A stretch of DNA of 64,000 bases from Sutterella massiliensis (GCF_016899755.1 NZ_JACJJC010000010.1:38669-102668); one strand, 5' to 3'; numbered from the stretch's first letter, positions 17,743 through 29,724 are shown. Notes: generated from the sequence alone by a model not told the origin. Translations and numbers: made by a program.

Positions 17743-18382
17743 TCCGATTTGGCTCATTCTTGTCGGCGCGGGGCTCGGGCTGCTGCCGCTGCTCCTCATG
17801 ATGACGACCTCCTACGTGAAGATCGTCGTCGTCCTGATGCTCGTGCGCAACGCGCTCGGCATCCAGCAGATCCCGCCGCAGATGGTAATCAACGGGCTTG
17901 CCATGATTCTCTCGGTTTTCATCATGGCGCCCGTGGCGAGCGACACGATGACGCTTCTTGAAAAGGAAGCCGTTCAGGTCGAAGATTTGAAGCCCGCCGA
18001 CGTCTTTACGATTGCCGAACGGGTGTCGCCGCCCTTGAAGACGTTTCTCGAAAAGAACACCGACGATCGCGTGAGCGGGATGTTCGTGACGACGGCGCGC
18101 CGCATTTGGCCCGAACACATGCACGCCGACGTCGCCAAGGACAACTGGGCCGTGCTCATTCCGTCCTTTACGCTCACGGAGCTCACGAAGGCGTTTCAGA
18201 TCGGGTTCGTTCTCTATCTTGCCTTCATCGCGATCGATCTCATCATCTCGAACATCCTCTTGGCGATGGGCATGATGATGGTTTCGCCCATGACGATTTC
18301 GCTGCCCTTCAAACTGCTGCTTTTCGTGACGCTTGACGGGTGGCTCAAGATTACGCAGGGCCTGCTTTTGAGTTATCACTGA
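17732..18382 (+). CDS. sctR: T3SS export-gate protein SctR
   Basis: A 216-residue inner-membrane protein of the FliP/YscR family with four membrane segments and the conserved motifs MTTSYVKIVVVLMLVRNALG, QIPPQMVINGLAM and FVLYLAFIAIDLIISNILLA. With SctS and SctT it forms the helical export channel core. The ATG at 17732 lies inside the end of sctQ. It is followed by two regulatory genes and not directly by sctS, which is unusual (see findings). Confidence 0.98.
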   Translation: MTIDPIWLILVGAGLGLLPLLLMMTTSYVKIVVVLMLVRNALGIQQIPPQMVINGLAMILSVFIMAPVASDTMTLLEKEAVQVEDLKPADVFTIAERVSPPLKTFLEKNTDDRVSGMFVTTARRIWPEHMHADVAKDNWAVLIPSFTLTELTKAFQIGFVLYLAFIAIDLIISNILLAMGMMMVSPMTISLPFKLLLFVTLDGWLKITQGLLLSYH

Positions 18383-18416
18383 ACGCGAGGCCGTCAAGAA
18401 TTTTAGGAAAAAGAAG

Positions 18417-18749
18417 ATGCAGATCACGAATACACAGGAAGCGGGCACCGCGGTGCTCGGCGTGGCCGGCAGCCTCGACGCGACGAGCGTCGCGGACTTT
18501 GATGCCGCCTGGAAGCTCGCGCTCGACGAGGGCGCCGAGAAGCTCGTCGTCGATTTGAAGGGCGTCGACTACATCAGCTCGGCGGGTTTGCGCGGCATTC
18601 TCCTTCTTGCCAAAACCGCCAAAGCCAAATCGGTGCGCGTGGGCTTTACGGGACTCGCCGGCATGGTGGCCGACATGTTCAAGCTTTCGGGCTTTCTTTC
18701 GATCCTTGCGGTCTTTCCCGATGTGAAAACAGCGGCCGAAAGTCTTTAA
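18417..18749 (+). CDS. btrV: STAS anti-anti-sigma factor (SpoIIAA/RsbV/BtrV-like)
   Basis: A 110-residue single STAS domain. The motif GVDYISSAGLRGILLLAK carries the phospho-acceptor serine (Ser55 by alignment with the DSSG motif of SpoIIAA). Such proteins bind anti-sigma kinases when unphosphorylated and release the sigma factor. In Bordetella, BtrV, BtrW and BtrU control type III secretion in this way. The gene has AGGAAAAAG as its ribosome site and is embedded between sctR and sctS with its probable partner kinase next. The symbol is by analogy. No PP2C phosphatase is visible in the window. Confidence 0.93.
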   Translation: MQITNTQEAGTAVLGVAGSLDATSVADFDAAWKLALDEGAEKLVVDLKGVDYISSAGLRGILLLAKTAKAKSVRVGFTGLAGMVADMFKLSGFLSILAVFPDVKTAAESL

Positions 18750-18803
18750 GCCGCACCTAAAGCGAGTACTTGCCCGCAACCGCTCCAACAAAGAGAGGCG
18801 CTT

Positions 18804-19232
18804 ATGCCGACCATCACCGTTCCGGCCCGCATCGAAAATCTGGGCTCGACCAAGGACTATCTCAAAGCGGCGATCCCCGCGGAATTTGCCGCGCAGACTT
18901 CGAACGTGCTGCTTGCAGCCGAGGAACTCCTCGTGAACGTCTTCAGCTACGCGTATCCCGAGGGCGAAGAGGGCGAAGCGATGGTTTCGCTCAACGTACG
19001 AACGATCGACGGCGAAGAGAAGCTTGTTTTCGAGGTGCGCGACTGGGGCAAAGTCTTCAATCCCTTTGAAGAGGCGCCCGTGCCCGACATCACGGCCGAG
19101 CTCGACGATCGTCCGATGGGCGGGCTCGGGATTTACCTCATCAAGCAGATCTCCGAAGCGCAGAGCTGGCGCCTCGTCGACGGCGCCAACTGCATCGAGA
19201 TCGTCTTCGGCCGCACGCCCAAGGCCCTTTGA
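18804..19232 (+). CDS. btrW: Anti-sigma serine kinase (RsbW/BtrW-like, HATPase_c)
   Basis: A 142-residue GHKL ATPase domain with N box (LLAAEELLVNVFSYAY, Glu41 and Asn45), G1 box (VRDWGKVFNP) and G2 box (RPMGGLGIYLIKQ). This is the short RsbW/SpoIIAB architecture: it binds and inhibits a sigma factor or other partner and phosphorylates the cognate STAS protein. Pairing with the STAS gene 54 bases upstream indicates a partner switch. The target sigma factor is not in the window. Whether it acts on transcription or on secretion activity directly is not decidable here. Confidence 0.93.
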   Translation: MPTITVPARIENLGSTKDYLKAAIPAEFAAQTSNVLLAAEELLVNVFSYAYPEGEEGEAMVSLNVRTIDGEEKLVFEVRDWGKVFNPFEEAPVPDITAELDDRPMGGLGIYLIKQISEAQSWRLVDGANCIEIVFGRTPKAL

Positions 19233-19249
19233 CGGACGAGGGGAGAGCC

Positions 19250-19510
19250 ATGAATTCGATCGCGATCGACTACGCGTCCGAGTGCCTCTATCTGGTGCTC
19301 ATGATTTCGCTGCCGCCCATTGTCATTGCATCTTTGATCGGCATTGTGCTGAGCCTCATTCAGGCGGTGACGCAGCTGCAGGAGCAGACGCTCGTTTTCG
19401 GCGTGAAGCTCATTGCCGTTGTCGGGACGCTTTTTGTCTTGGGCGGCTGGATGAGCCGGGAAATTCTGCAGTTTGCTGCTGAAATCTTCGAGCGGTTTTA
19501 TCTGCTCTGA
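19250..19510 (+). CDS. sctS: T3SS export-gate protein SctS
   Basis: An 86-residue protein with two membrane helices and the FliQ/YscS pattern (SLPPIVIASLIGIVLSLIQA, VTQLQEQTLVFGVKL). It completes the SctRST export channel. The ATG at 19250 has GGGGAGAG upstream; an in-frame codon at 19229 would overlap the kinase stop and add seven residues. Confidence 0.97.
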   Translation: MNSIAIDYASECLYLVLMISLPPIVIASLIGIVLSLIQAVTQLQEQTLVFGVKLIAVVGTLFVLGGWMSREILQFAAEIFERFYLL

Positions 19511-19525
19511 GAACGGACTTTCGGC

Positions 19526-20350
19526 ATGTCGATCGCGGACTTTCTCTCGGCATACGACCCGCAGGCGCATCTGGCGGCTTTTGTGCTCGGCTCGACGCGC
19601 CTCACGGTCTTTGTGTCCGTTGCGCCTTGCTTCGGTGCGGCGCGCCTGGAGATGACCGCGCGCTCCGCTCTCGTGATTGCGCTCTACATCGTGCTGCATC
19701 CGGCCGTCGTTGCGTCGCTGCCTGCGGAACTCTTCCCGATTTCGGGGGCGAGCTGGGTGCATCTCGCGGGCTTAATGTTCAAGGAGGTCTTCATCGGCTT
19801 CGTGCTCGGGTGGCTCTCCGGTCTCGTTTTCTGGGCCGTCGAAGGCGCGGGGTTCTTCATCGACAACCAGCGCGGCGCCGGGATGGCGGCCGAACACGAT
19901 CCCATTACGGGGAGCGAGACGTCGCCGACGGGCGAATTTCTCCTTATGAGCACCGTGTACGTCTTTTTTGCTTCGGGCGCATTCTGCGCAATGCTCGCGC
20001 TCCTATACGGCACCTACGAAATCTGGCCCGTGGGGGCGTGGCTCCCGGCGGCGCTCTTTGAGAAAGCGGGCGCAGCGCTCTTTTTCGGGGAGAAGCTCGC
20101 CGACCTCGCGCTTCAGATCGTGCTCATATCCGCGCCCGTCGTGCTCGCGTGCCTCTTTGCCGATGCGGCGCTCGGGCTTGTCAACCGTTTTGCGCCGCAG
20201 CTCAACGTCTACGTGATCGCCATGCCCGTGAAATGTGCCGTGGCGTCCTTCCTCTTGATCTTCTATTTCGCGATTCTTCTCACCGATGCGTCCGAACGCT
20301 TTTCGGCCTTCGGTCTTGATCTCTCCGTTTTGAGGACGATGCTGCAATGA
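19526..20350 (+). CDS. sctT: T3SS export-gate protein SctT
   Basis: A 274-residue inner-membrane protein of the FliR/YscT family with about six membrane segments and recognisable motifs (FKEVFIGFVLGWLSGLVFWA, GFFIDNQRGAGMAAEHDPIT, NVYVIAMPVKCAVASF). It caps the export channel with SctR and SctS. Its stop overlaps the sctU start as ATGA. Confidence 0.98.
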   Translation: MSIADFLSAYDPQAHLAAFVLGSTRLTVFVSVAPCFGAARLEMTARSALVIALYIVLHPAVVASLPAELFPISGASWVHLAGLMFKEVFIGFVLGWLSGLVFWAVEGAGFFIDNQRGAGMAAEHDPITGSETSPTGEFLLMSTVYVFFASGAFCAMLALLYGTYEIWPVGAWLPAALFEKAGAALFFGEKLADLALQIVLISAPVVLACLFADAALGLVNRFAPQLNVYVIAMPVKCAVASFLLIFYFAILLTDASERFSAFGLDLSVLRTMLQ

Positions 20351-21393
20351 GCGACAAGACCGAACAACCGACACCGAAACGATTGCGGGACGCCCGCGAA
20401 AAGGGCGATATCTGCAAGGGGCAGGACGTCGCGCCTGCGGCGACCGTGCTTGCCGTGGCGTTTTACTTGATCGGGAACGCCGAGACGATCTGGCAGGAAT
20501 TCCTCGAACTCGTCGAAGTGCCTTTTTCCGTCATGCACGAGCCCTTCGGCGAAGCGCTCGCCAAAAGCGCGGGCGTGATCGTCGATGCGTCGGTCGGCAT
20601 CGTGGCGCCTTTGGTCGGCATCGTCATGGGGGCGGCGCTTGTGGTGCTTCTTGCACAGACGGGTTTCCTGTTTGCGCCCAAAGCGGCCGCGCCCAAACTC
20701 GAGAACCTGCATCCGAAACGCTGGTTCCAGCGCGTCTTCTCGATCAAGAATTTATTCGAGTTCGTCAAAAACGTGCTCAAGGTGCTCATTCTCGGCGCCA
20801 TCGTCTGGGTGGTGTTTGAGAAGTACTTGCCCGTCCTTTTCGGGGTGCCCAAGGGCGGCATCGGCGCCATGTGGCTCACGCTCGGCAGCGCCATGGGCGA
20901 ATTCCTCATCTACACGGCGGGCGCTTTTGCCCTCATTGCGGCAGTCGACTTTCTCTACCAGAAGTACAAGTGGACGCAGGACCACATGATGAGCATCGAT
21001 GAAGTGAAGCGCGAATTCAAGGACTCCGAGGGCGACCCGCAGATCAAGGGGCAGCGCAAGCAGCTGCATCGGGAACTCATGAACCAGAATACGCTTGCCA
21101 ACGTGCGAAAGGCCAAAGTGCTCGTCGTCAACCCGACGCACTTTGCCGTGGCGCTCGACTACGATGAAGAGAAGACGCCTCTGCCGGTCATTCTCGCCAA
21201 GGGCGAGGGGGCGCTCGCGCTTCGCATGATCGAGGTGGCCAAGGAAGAGGGTGTGCCCATCATGCGCAACGTGCCGCTCGCGCAGGCGCTCTTCCGCGAC
21301 GGCACCGAGAACGCCTACATTCCGAAAGACCTGATAGCGCCCGTTGCGGAAGTGCTCCGGTGGGTGAAAAGTCTCCAGGCGGGCGCGCGGTAA
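20347..21393 (+). CDS. sctU: T3SS autoproteolytic switch protein SctU
   Basis: A 348-residue FlhB/YscU protein: N-terminal motif SDKTEQPTPKRLRDAREKGD, four membrane segments, then a cytoplasmic domain with the self-cleavage motif NPTH (Asn262-His265). Cleavage between Asn and Pro allows SctP to switch export from needle parts to translocators. It is the last T3SS gene of the rightward run; no T3SS gene follows before ppk2, 66 bases downstream. Confidence 0.98.
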   Translation: MSDKTEQPTPKRLRDAREKGDICKGQDVAPAATVLAVAFYLIGNAETIWQEFLELVEVPFSVMHEPFGEALAKSAGVIVDASVGIVAPLVGIVMGAALVVLLAQTGFLFAPKAAAPKLENLHPKRWFQRVFSIKNLFEFVKNVLKVLILGAIVWVVFEKYLPVLFGVPKGGIGAMWLTLGSAMGEFLIYTAGAFALIAAVDFLYQKYKWTQDHMMSIDEVKREFKDSEGDPQIKGQRKQLHRELMNQNTLANVRKAKVLVVNPTHFAVALDYDEEKTPLPVILAKGEGALALRMIEVAKEEGVPIMRNVPLAQALFRDGTENAYIPKDLIAPVAEVLRWVKSLQAGAR

Positions 21394-21459
21394 AAGCGCA
21401 CGAATATAGGCATCTGCGGATTTCGGCAGAAAAATTCATTTCAAGGTTGAGGGGAGAAG

Positions 21460-22710
21460 ATGTCAACAACGAAAAAGACGAACGAAGCCGCGTACGAGCG
21501 AATTGCCGTGCCGGACTTCGATTCCGGCAAGGACGCGGCGGCATTCGTGCGCGAGTCGATTGATGCATTTAACGAAGAATCTTCGGAAGCGGCCGTTGCA
21601 CGCTTTGCCGCGTCGCTTGACCGCACGGGCCGGGAAAAGCTTTTTGAGGCGCTCCTCATGAAGGAAGCGCAGGAAGTGGCCGCCTTGCGCGAAAAGCGCA
21701 AGGCGATCTATGAGCTCGCCGACGGGTACAGCCGCGGAGAATATCCCTACAAAAACCGCTATCCCGAGAAGCTTTACGAAGAGGAGCTCTTTCACCTGCA
21801 GGTCGAGCTTTTGAAGCTCCAGGAATGGGTGAAGCGCACGGGAGCGCGCATCGCGATCGTTTTTGAAGGGCGCGATACGGCGGGCAAAGGCGGCACGATC
21901 GGGCGCTTTACCGAGCACCTGAACCCGCGCGGCGCGCGCATCGTGGCGCTGCCCAAGCCCACCGAAGTCGAGCTGCGCCAGTGGTACTTCCAGCGCTATG
22001 TGGCCCAGCTTCCCAATCCGGGCGAAATCTGCTTCTTCGACCGCTCCTGGTACAACCGCGGCGTCGTGGAGCCCGTGATGGGCTTCTGCACGCAGGCGCA
22101 GACGGATCTCTTCCTGAGCGAAGTGAGCTACTTCGAAAAGAGTCTCGTTCGCTCCGGCATCACGCTCATCAAGTTCTGGCTTTCGATTTCCAAAGAAGAG
22201 CAGCTTCGCCGCTTCCGCGACCGTCAGGTGAATCCCCTGAAGCGCTGGAAGCTCTCGCCCGTCGACATCGCTTCGATCGACAAGTGGGACGACTACACGC
22301 GCGCGATGCAGGCGATGTTCCGCGCGTCGGACTCGCCCGAGGCGCCCTGGACCGTCATTCTTAACGAGGACAAGCGCCGCGGTCGTCTGAACGCAATCCG
22401 CGTTCTCCTGAAGTCGATCAACTACGACGGGCGCGACCTGGAGAAGATCGGCGCGATCGACCCGCTCATCGTCGGGCGCGCGGGCCTGCTCCTTTCGGAC
22501 GCCGAAGAAACGCTCTTTTCAACAGGCGCCATGACGAACGCACTCGCGAGCGGCCACGTCGCTTCGCATGAACTCGCCAAGAAAACCAAGCAGGATCCGA
22601 AGGAAGAACTCAAGCGCGCCAAGCGCATTGAAAAGCTGCAGGCGGAAGTGAAGAACGCGATGCGCAGCAAATTCACGGCGAACTTGACGAAGAAAAAGAA
22701 CGGGAAGTAA
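21460..22710 (+). CDS. ppk2: Polyphosphate kinase 2
   Basis: A 416-residue PPK2-family kinase. Walker A lies at FEGRDTAGKGGTIGRF (about 135-150) and the lid/Walker B motif at FFDRSWYNRGVVEPVMGF (about 193-210). A further conserved block is NPLKRWKLSPVDIASIDKWD. PPK2 enzymes transfer phosphate between polyphosphate and nucleotides. The N-terminal about 75 residues precede the core domain, and the last 60 are Lys/Ala-rich. The GAGGGGAGAAG site fixes the start. It lies downstream of the T3SS with its own start region, and a strong hairpin follows; functional linkage to secretion is not shown. Confidence 0.94.
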   Translation: MSTTKKTNEAAYERIAVPDFDSGKDAAAFVRESIDAFNEESSEAAVARFAASLDRTGREKLFEALLMKEAQEVAALREKRKAIYELADGYSRGEYPYKNRYPEKLYEEELFHLQVELLKLQEWVKRTGARIAIVFEGRDTAGKGGTIGRFTEHLNPRGARIVALPKPTEVELRQWYFQRYVAQLPNPGEICFFDRSWYNRGVVEPVMGFCTQAQTDLFLSEVSYFEKSLVRSGITLIKFWLSISKEEQLRRFRDRQVNPLKRWKLSPVDIASIDKWDDYTRAMQAMFRASDSPEAPWTVILNEDKRRGRLNAIRVLLKSINYDGRDLEKIGAIDPLIVGRAGLLLSDAEETLFSTGAMTNALASGHVASHELAKKTKQDPKEELKRAKRIEKLQAEVKNAMRSKFTANLTKKKNGK

Positions 22711-22717
22711 TGCCCGG

Positions 22718-22748
22718 AAGGCTGCCTCCTCGGGCGCGAGGCAGCCTT
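22718..22748 (+). terminator. Hairpin after ppk2
   Basis: AAGGCTGCCTC (22718-22728) and GAGGCAGCCTT (22738-22748) form a perfect 11-base stem eight bases after the ppk2 stop. No T-run follows, so it is a strong 3' hairpin or weak intrinsic terminator. The next 230 bases up to the insertion element hold no gene that I can support. Confidence 0.5.
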
Positions 22749-22980
22749 CAAGCGAGATTGCGCTCGAGCGGAAGGTTTCGGTCGACCGCGGTTTCGGAAA
22801 ACGAAGACGTCCATACGCTCGTTTTTTATTCTGTTTCCCGAAAAAGTTTTTGACGAATGCGATGCATCTCGTCATGCCGATACGGTAAACATCTTTTGCG
22901 TGAGTTGCCTAGGCAGTCATTCTTCGCTTCGGGATCTGAGATCAAAAAATAATTAAAGGCCCTGATGAGGATTTGATGCT

Positions 22981-23005
22981 CCCCTCCCAACTTCGTTGGA
23001 AGGGG
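22981..23005. repeat. Subterminal hairpin of the IS605-type element (tnpB side)
   Basis: CCCCT, one mismatched base, CCAAC, loop TTC, GTTGG, one mismatched base, AGGGG. The mismatch in the middle of the stem recurs in the hairpin at the other end, as expected for a transposase-recognition structure. It lies just beyond the tnpB stop, where the guide-RNA scaffold of TnpB is normally encoded. Confidence 0.65.
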
Positions 23006-23024
23006 ATTCTAAGGACCGTAGCCC

Positions 23025-24302
23025 TTATCCTAACCGCTGTCCAATTCGGACAGCGATGGGCTGCATCAAACAGCCCTCATCGGTTTCGAGTAGCTTTTTG
23101 AGCCACTCATCACCGAGTTCTTTTCTGCCGATGTTTAGGCACCCGTTCACATCGGCATTGATTTTTTGCCCATTTCGTCGGATGAACAGACCGCGAACAC
23201 GCTTGCCAGAACTTTTTACTTGATGCGCATTTTTCTCCCCATAAGTAGGAAGCGGATCAAAGTCAAATGCTGACTGGCGAGAGGTGAAGCTCTCTTCGCG
23301 GATGATCACCTGTATTCCGATTTCTTCCGCCTTGTACCGAATCATGTCAATAAGTCGATTGAACGGAATACTGACAAAATGCTGATTGTTGACCTTGCCA
23401 ATGTTGATCTTCTGCTTCCAGCCCTCGTTGTGACCGATAATGATTTTTCCAAGATCGTTCTGCAAACAGAAATCAACAACGAAGCGGGAGACCTTGTGCA
23501 ACTGGTTATTGATGCGACAGGTGCGTTTTATTACTTTCGATTGTCGGTGCGAACTTTTGCCATGAGACTGAAGACTTGCGGCATCCTTGTTGTACAAAGC
23601 GTTGATGCTCTTCAACGCGCCCCCTTTGACAACCACAGGATGAATCCCGCTGGCCGTCGCGGCAAGAGTGACGAGATTTCGAAGCCCAACATCAACAAGG
23701 CAAGCTCGACTTCTATCGAGAGCAATTGAAGCCGGATCGTAATCCTTGATTTTATAGGTCAGCTCAATAAAAAAAGCATTTCCGTGCGGGACTATCCGCA
23801 CATCGCCAATGACAGTTTCCTCCTTCTTGGCATTGAATGGCTGTTTTTCGCACGATCGAATCTTCAGCGGCAAAAAGGAGAACGCCCCCTTGCTCGTAAG
23901 AAACAGAAAACCGTTGTCGATCTTGTACCCATTTCGACCGACGACAAAAGTTCGGTACTTCTTACTGTAGCCGGGCAGACGAGGAATCGTCTCATATTTA
24001 GACGGATTCGCGAAGTAAGCTTTGCGAGCTTCCTGCCAAGCCACAAACTGCTCGTGGATGATTTGCGTCTGCCTTTGCGCAGAGGCTGCCGAAGGCATGC
24101 CTTGATACGACTCGGAGCAGACCTGACGAGTCGCCTTGTCCAATTCGCTTCTGCTCAGAAGAGCTTCTTTGGCGAAAATCCGTTGCCGCTGAATGTAGAC
24201 CGCCTGATTGCCGAGCTTTCTGGCCGACGAGCACAGTCGGCGACACGCGTCAAAATGCGTATGTCCCGGTTTAACAACGATTCTTTCCACTCGCTGAGGC
24301 AT
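23025..24302 (-). CDS. tnpB: TnpB (OrfB) of the IS605-type element, RNA-guided nuclease family
   Basis: A 425-residue TnpB/IS1341-type protein. The N-terminal domain has the HFDACRRLCSSARKLGNQA pattern. The RuvC-like core has DVG in LVDVGLRNLVTLAAT, Glu in KIIIGHNEGWKQ and Asp in NADVNGCLNIGRK. The loop where many TnpB proteins have a zinc ribbon (EESFTSRQSAFDFDPLPTYG) lacks the CxxC pairs and matches the subfamily without them. TnpB proteins are nucleases guided by an RNA from the element's end. All catalytic acidic residues appear intact, in contrast to the frameshifted tnpA. Confidence 0.9.
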   Translation of the reverse strand: MPQRVERIVVKPGHTHFDACRRLCSSARKLGNQAVYIQRQRIFAKEALLSRSELDKATRQVCSESYQGMPSAASAQRQTQIIHEQFVAWQEARKAYFANPSKYETIPRLPGYSKKYRTFVVGRNGYKIDNGFLFLTSKGAFSFLPLKIRSCEKQPFNAKKEETVIGDVRIVPHGNAFFIELTYKIKDYDPASIALDRSRACLVDVGLRNLVTLAATASGIHPVVVKGGALKSINALYNKDAASLQSHGKSSHRQSKVIKRTCRINNQLHKVSRFVVDFCLQNDLGKIIIGHNEGWKQKINIGKVNNQHFVSIPFNRLIDMIRYKAEEIGIQVIIREESFTSRQSAFDFDPLPTYGEKNAHQVKSSGKRVRGLFIRRNGQKINADVNGCLNIGRKELGDEWLKKLLETDEGCLMQPIAVRIGQRLG

Positions 24303-24712
24303 AACGTGACAGATCTACGCGCAGGAGCCCATTGCGTCTACAACATATCCATTTGGTACTCGTCGTAGCCTATCGACGAAAGGCTATCTCCGGTGCCGTG
24401 ATATGCACTATACAGGAAGTCCTTCATCGTATTCTTGATCGTCTGGAAGTCAAGATTCTCGAATTTTCCGGCGAGGCAGATCATGTTCATTTATTGATTT
24501 CAATTCCTCCGAGCTTCGCTGTTTCTGACCTCGTTAACAGGATCAAGACGGCTACAAGCAAGCCTATTCGCAGGGAGCATGCCAAAGAAATTGCGCCCTT
24601 CCTTTGGGGCAATCGGTTTTGGTCGAAAAGCTATTGCGCCATCTCTGTTGGTGATGGGCGATCGATTGAAACAATCAAACGATATATCCAGGGGCAAGAA
24701 ATGCCGAGCTAA
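24255..24712 (+). pseudogene. tnpA: tnpA (IS200/IS605 Y1 transposase), frameshifted near 24345
   Basis: The N-terminal part, from ATG 24255 through RAGAHCVYNIS, is in one frame and meets a stop at 24366-24368. The rest, from IHLVLVVAYRRKAIS to the end at 24712, is in another frame. Joined, they give a normal TnpA of about 150 residues with the HUH motif (ADHVHLLIS) and catalytic tyrosine region (SIETIKRYIQGQ). A small deletion around 24343-24350 explains the break. Without recoding the element cannot make its own transposase. Confidence 0.78.
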
Positions 24713-24731
24713 CGCTCGGCCCGCTATCCAT

Positions 24732-24770
24732 CCCTACCCAATGTTTCGCTTCGCTACACATTGGATAGGG
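24732..24770. repeat. Subterminal hairpin of the IS605-type element (tnpA side)
   Basis: CCCTA, mismatch, CCAATGT, a 13-base loop, ACATTGG, mismatch, TAGGG. The design matches the hairpin at 22981. It sits 20 bases after the tnpA stop. Confidence 0.65.
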
Positions 24771-24949
24771 AATTCCGCGGGTTAGTGTTAAAAAAAAATT
24801 TGAAGTTCGGACGTGTTTTTATGCTTGTGTCGAGCATCGACAAACCGTTGAAAACCAGGCGATTTAATGGCGATTTGGCGAACTGAAAGTCGCCTAAAAG
24901 CATTGATTTTCAACGATTTGTCGACTATTAAAAAACGCTTCGACGCACT

Positions 24950-24976
24950 TTGACAGGTCCCCTGACGCAATAAGAC
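24950..24976 (+). promoter_or_regulatory. Possible carAB promoter
   Basis: TTGACA at 24950-24955 with a weak TAAGAC at 24971-24976 lies about 90 bases before the carA start. The -10 and the 15-base spacing are poor, so this is only a candidate. No arginine-repressor box or leader peptide was recognised. Confidence 0.3.
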
Positions 24977-25062
24977 ATTTCTCTTAATTGCACGCCTCGG
25001 ACGCATAGGCCGCGATCGATATGATTTGCCGATCAGCAAATCTCCACAGGCAGGAAGAAATC

Positions 25063-26265
25063 GTGGCACTTATTCAAAAGAAATACCCTGCAGCAGCCCT
25101 CGTACTCGCCGACGGCACGGTCTTTGAAGGCCGCAGCCGCGGGGCGGCGGGTCTTGCGACCGGTGAAGTCGTCTTTAATACCGCCATGACGGGCTACCAG
25201 GAAATTTTGACGGACCCGTCTTACACGGGGCAGCTCGTCACGCTTACGACGGCGCATGTCGGCAATGTCGGCGCGAACAAGGAAGACATGGAATCGCGGT
25301 CGGTCTACGCTGCCGGTCTCATTGCGAAATCAATTGCCGAAAATGCTTCGAGCTGGCGCGCCGAAGAGTCGCTTCCCGCGTTCCTCAAGCGCCACGGGAT
25401 CGTTGCGATCGACGGGCTCGACACGCGTGCGCTCACGATTCACCTGCGTCAGACGGGCGCGCAGCCCGGGGCGGTGATCGCGCTCGAATCCGGTGAAATG
25501 ACCCCCGAAGCGCTTGAGGCGGCAAAGACTGCTGCTGCCGGCTGGGGTTCGATGGCGGGGCAGGACCTTGCGCAGACGGTGACGACGGACGTTCCCTATG
25601 AGTGGAAGGAGGGGAGCTGGGAGCTTCCGACGGCGCACACGGCCGGGGGCTTCCGCAAGCCCGTGGCGCATCCCTATCACGTCGTTGCATACGACTTCGG
25701 CGTCAAAACCAACATTCTGCGTCTTCTCGCCGACCGCGGCATCCGCGTGACGGTGGTGCCTGCGAAGACCACCTTTGAAGAAGCCATGGCGCTCAACCCC
25801 GACGGCATCTTCCTCTCGAACGGCCCGGGCGACCCCGCGCCCTGCACGTATGCGATCGAAACGGCGAAGAAGGCGATTGCAGCGAAGGTTCCGCTCTTTG
25901 GCATCTGCCTCGGTCACCAGATCATGGGGCTTGCCGTCGGTGCCAAGACCCTCAAGATGAAGTTCGGTCACCACGGCGCGAATCACCCTGTTGAAGCGCT
26001 CGGCGAGAAGCATGTGGCGATCACGAGCCAGAACCACGGGTTTGCGGTGGATGCGGCCACGCTCCCCGAGAACGCCCGTGCGACGCACGCTTCGCTCTTT
26101 GACGGGTCGCTTCAGGGCTTCGAGCTGCTCGATGCGCCGGCCTTCTGCTTCCAGGGGCACCCGGAAGCGAGTCCCGGTCCGCACGACATCGACGGACTCT
26201 TCGAGAAATTCGCGCGCGCCTTGGCCGAGGCGCATGCCCAAAAGGCCGAGGCTGCCGGCGAGTAA
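25063..26265 (+). CDS. carA: Carbamoyl-phosphate synthase small subunit
   Basis: A 400-residue glutamine amidotransferase subunit. The N-terminal domain carries [19 protein letters not shown] and [20 protein letters not shown]; the C-terminal class I GATase domain has the nucleophile Cys282 in [14 protein letters not shown] and the His/Glu pair in [13 protein letters not shown]. It supplies ammonia to CarB for carbamoyl phosphate in arginine and pyrimidine synthesis. I chose GTG 25063, which follows AGGAAG at good spacing and gives the normal N-terminus. An ATG at 25021 would add 14 atypical residues. Confidence 0.97.
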   Translation: MALIQKKYPAAALVLADGTVFEGRSRGAAGLATGEVVFNTAMTGYQEILTDPSYTGQLVTLTTAHVGNVGANKEDMESRSVYAAGLIAKSIAENASSWRAEESLPAFLKRHGIVAIDGLDTRALTIHLRQTGAQPGAVIALESGEMTPEALEAAKTAAAGWGSMAGQDLAQTVTTDVPYEWKEGSWELPTAHTAGGFRKPVAHPYHVVAYDFGVKTNILRLLADRGIRVTVVPAKTTFEEAMALNPDGIFLSNGPGDPAPCTYAIETAKKAIAAKVPLFGICLGHQIMGLAVGAKTLKMKFGHHGANHPVEALGEKHVAITSQNHGFAVDAATLPENARATHASLFDGSLQGFELLDAPAFCFQGHPEASPGPHDIDGLFEKFARALAEAHAQKAEAAGE

Positions 26266-26410
26266 TGCTGAACGGCACAAGGTCTTTGAAATCGGCGCCT
26301 CGTCTGAGCAGAGGCGCAGCCATCGGAAAAGAATAACGCGCTGCGGTGCCAGCACTGCTCAAAGGAAAAAGGAAGCGGCGGGCGCGGCAGGCGCAAAAAA
26401 CGGACTCATC

Positions 26411-29653
<3,243 letters not shown>

Positions 29654-29698
29654 GGTACGGGTCTCTACGAAGCGCTGAGGCGCTTCTGAGATCTGGAA

Positions 29699-29724
29699 GC
29701 GAGCCGCTCTTCGGAGCGGCTCGC
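29699..29724 (+). terminator. Terminator hairpin after carB
   Basis: GCGAGCCGCTC (29699-29709), TTCG tetraloop, GAGCGGCTCGC (29714-29724): a perfect 11-base stem with a very stable loop, 46 bases past the carB stop. The following bases are only modestly T-rich. The remaining 250 bases to the next start show no supportable gene. Confidence 0.6.

Larger units (their letters stand above)
22981..24770. mobile_element. IS605-type insertion element (tnpB intact, tnpA frameshifted)
   Basis: Divergent tnpB (minus) and tnpA (plus) genes, overlapping at their 5' ends, lie between two subterminal hairpins of the same design at 22981-23005 and 24732-24770. IS200/IS605 elements have no terminal inverted repeats; hairpins are recognised by the single-strand Y1 transposase. 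The boundaries given are hairpin positions; true ends may lie tens of bases outside. Base composition is clearly less G+C-rich than the flanks, indicating recent acquisition. Confidence 0.82.
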
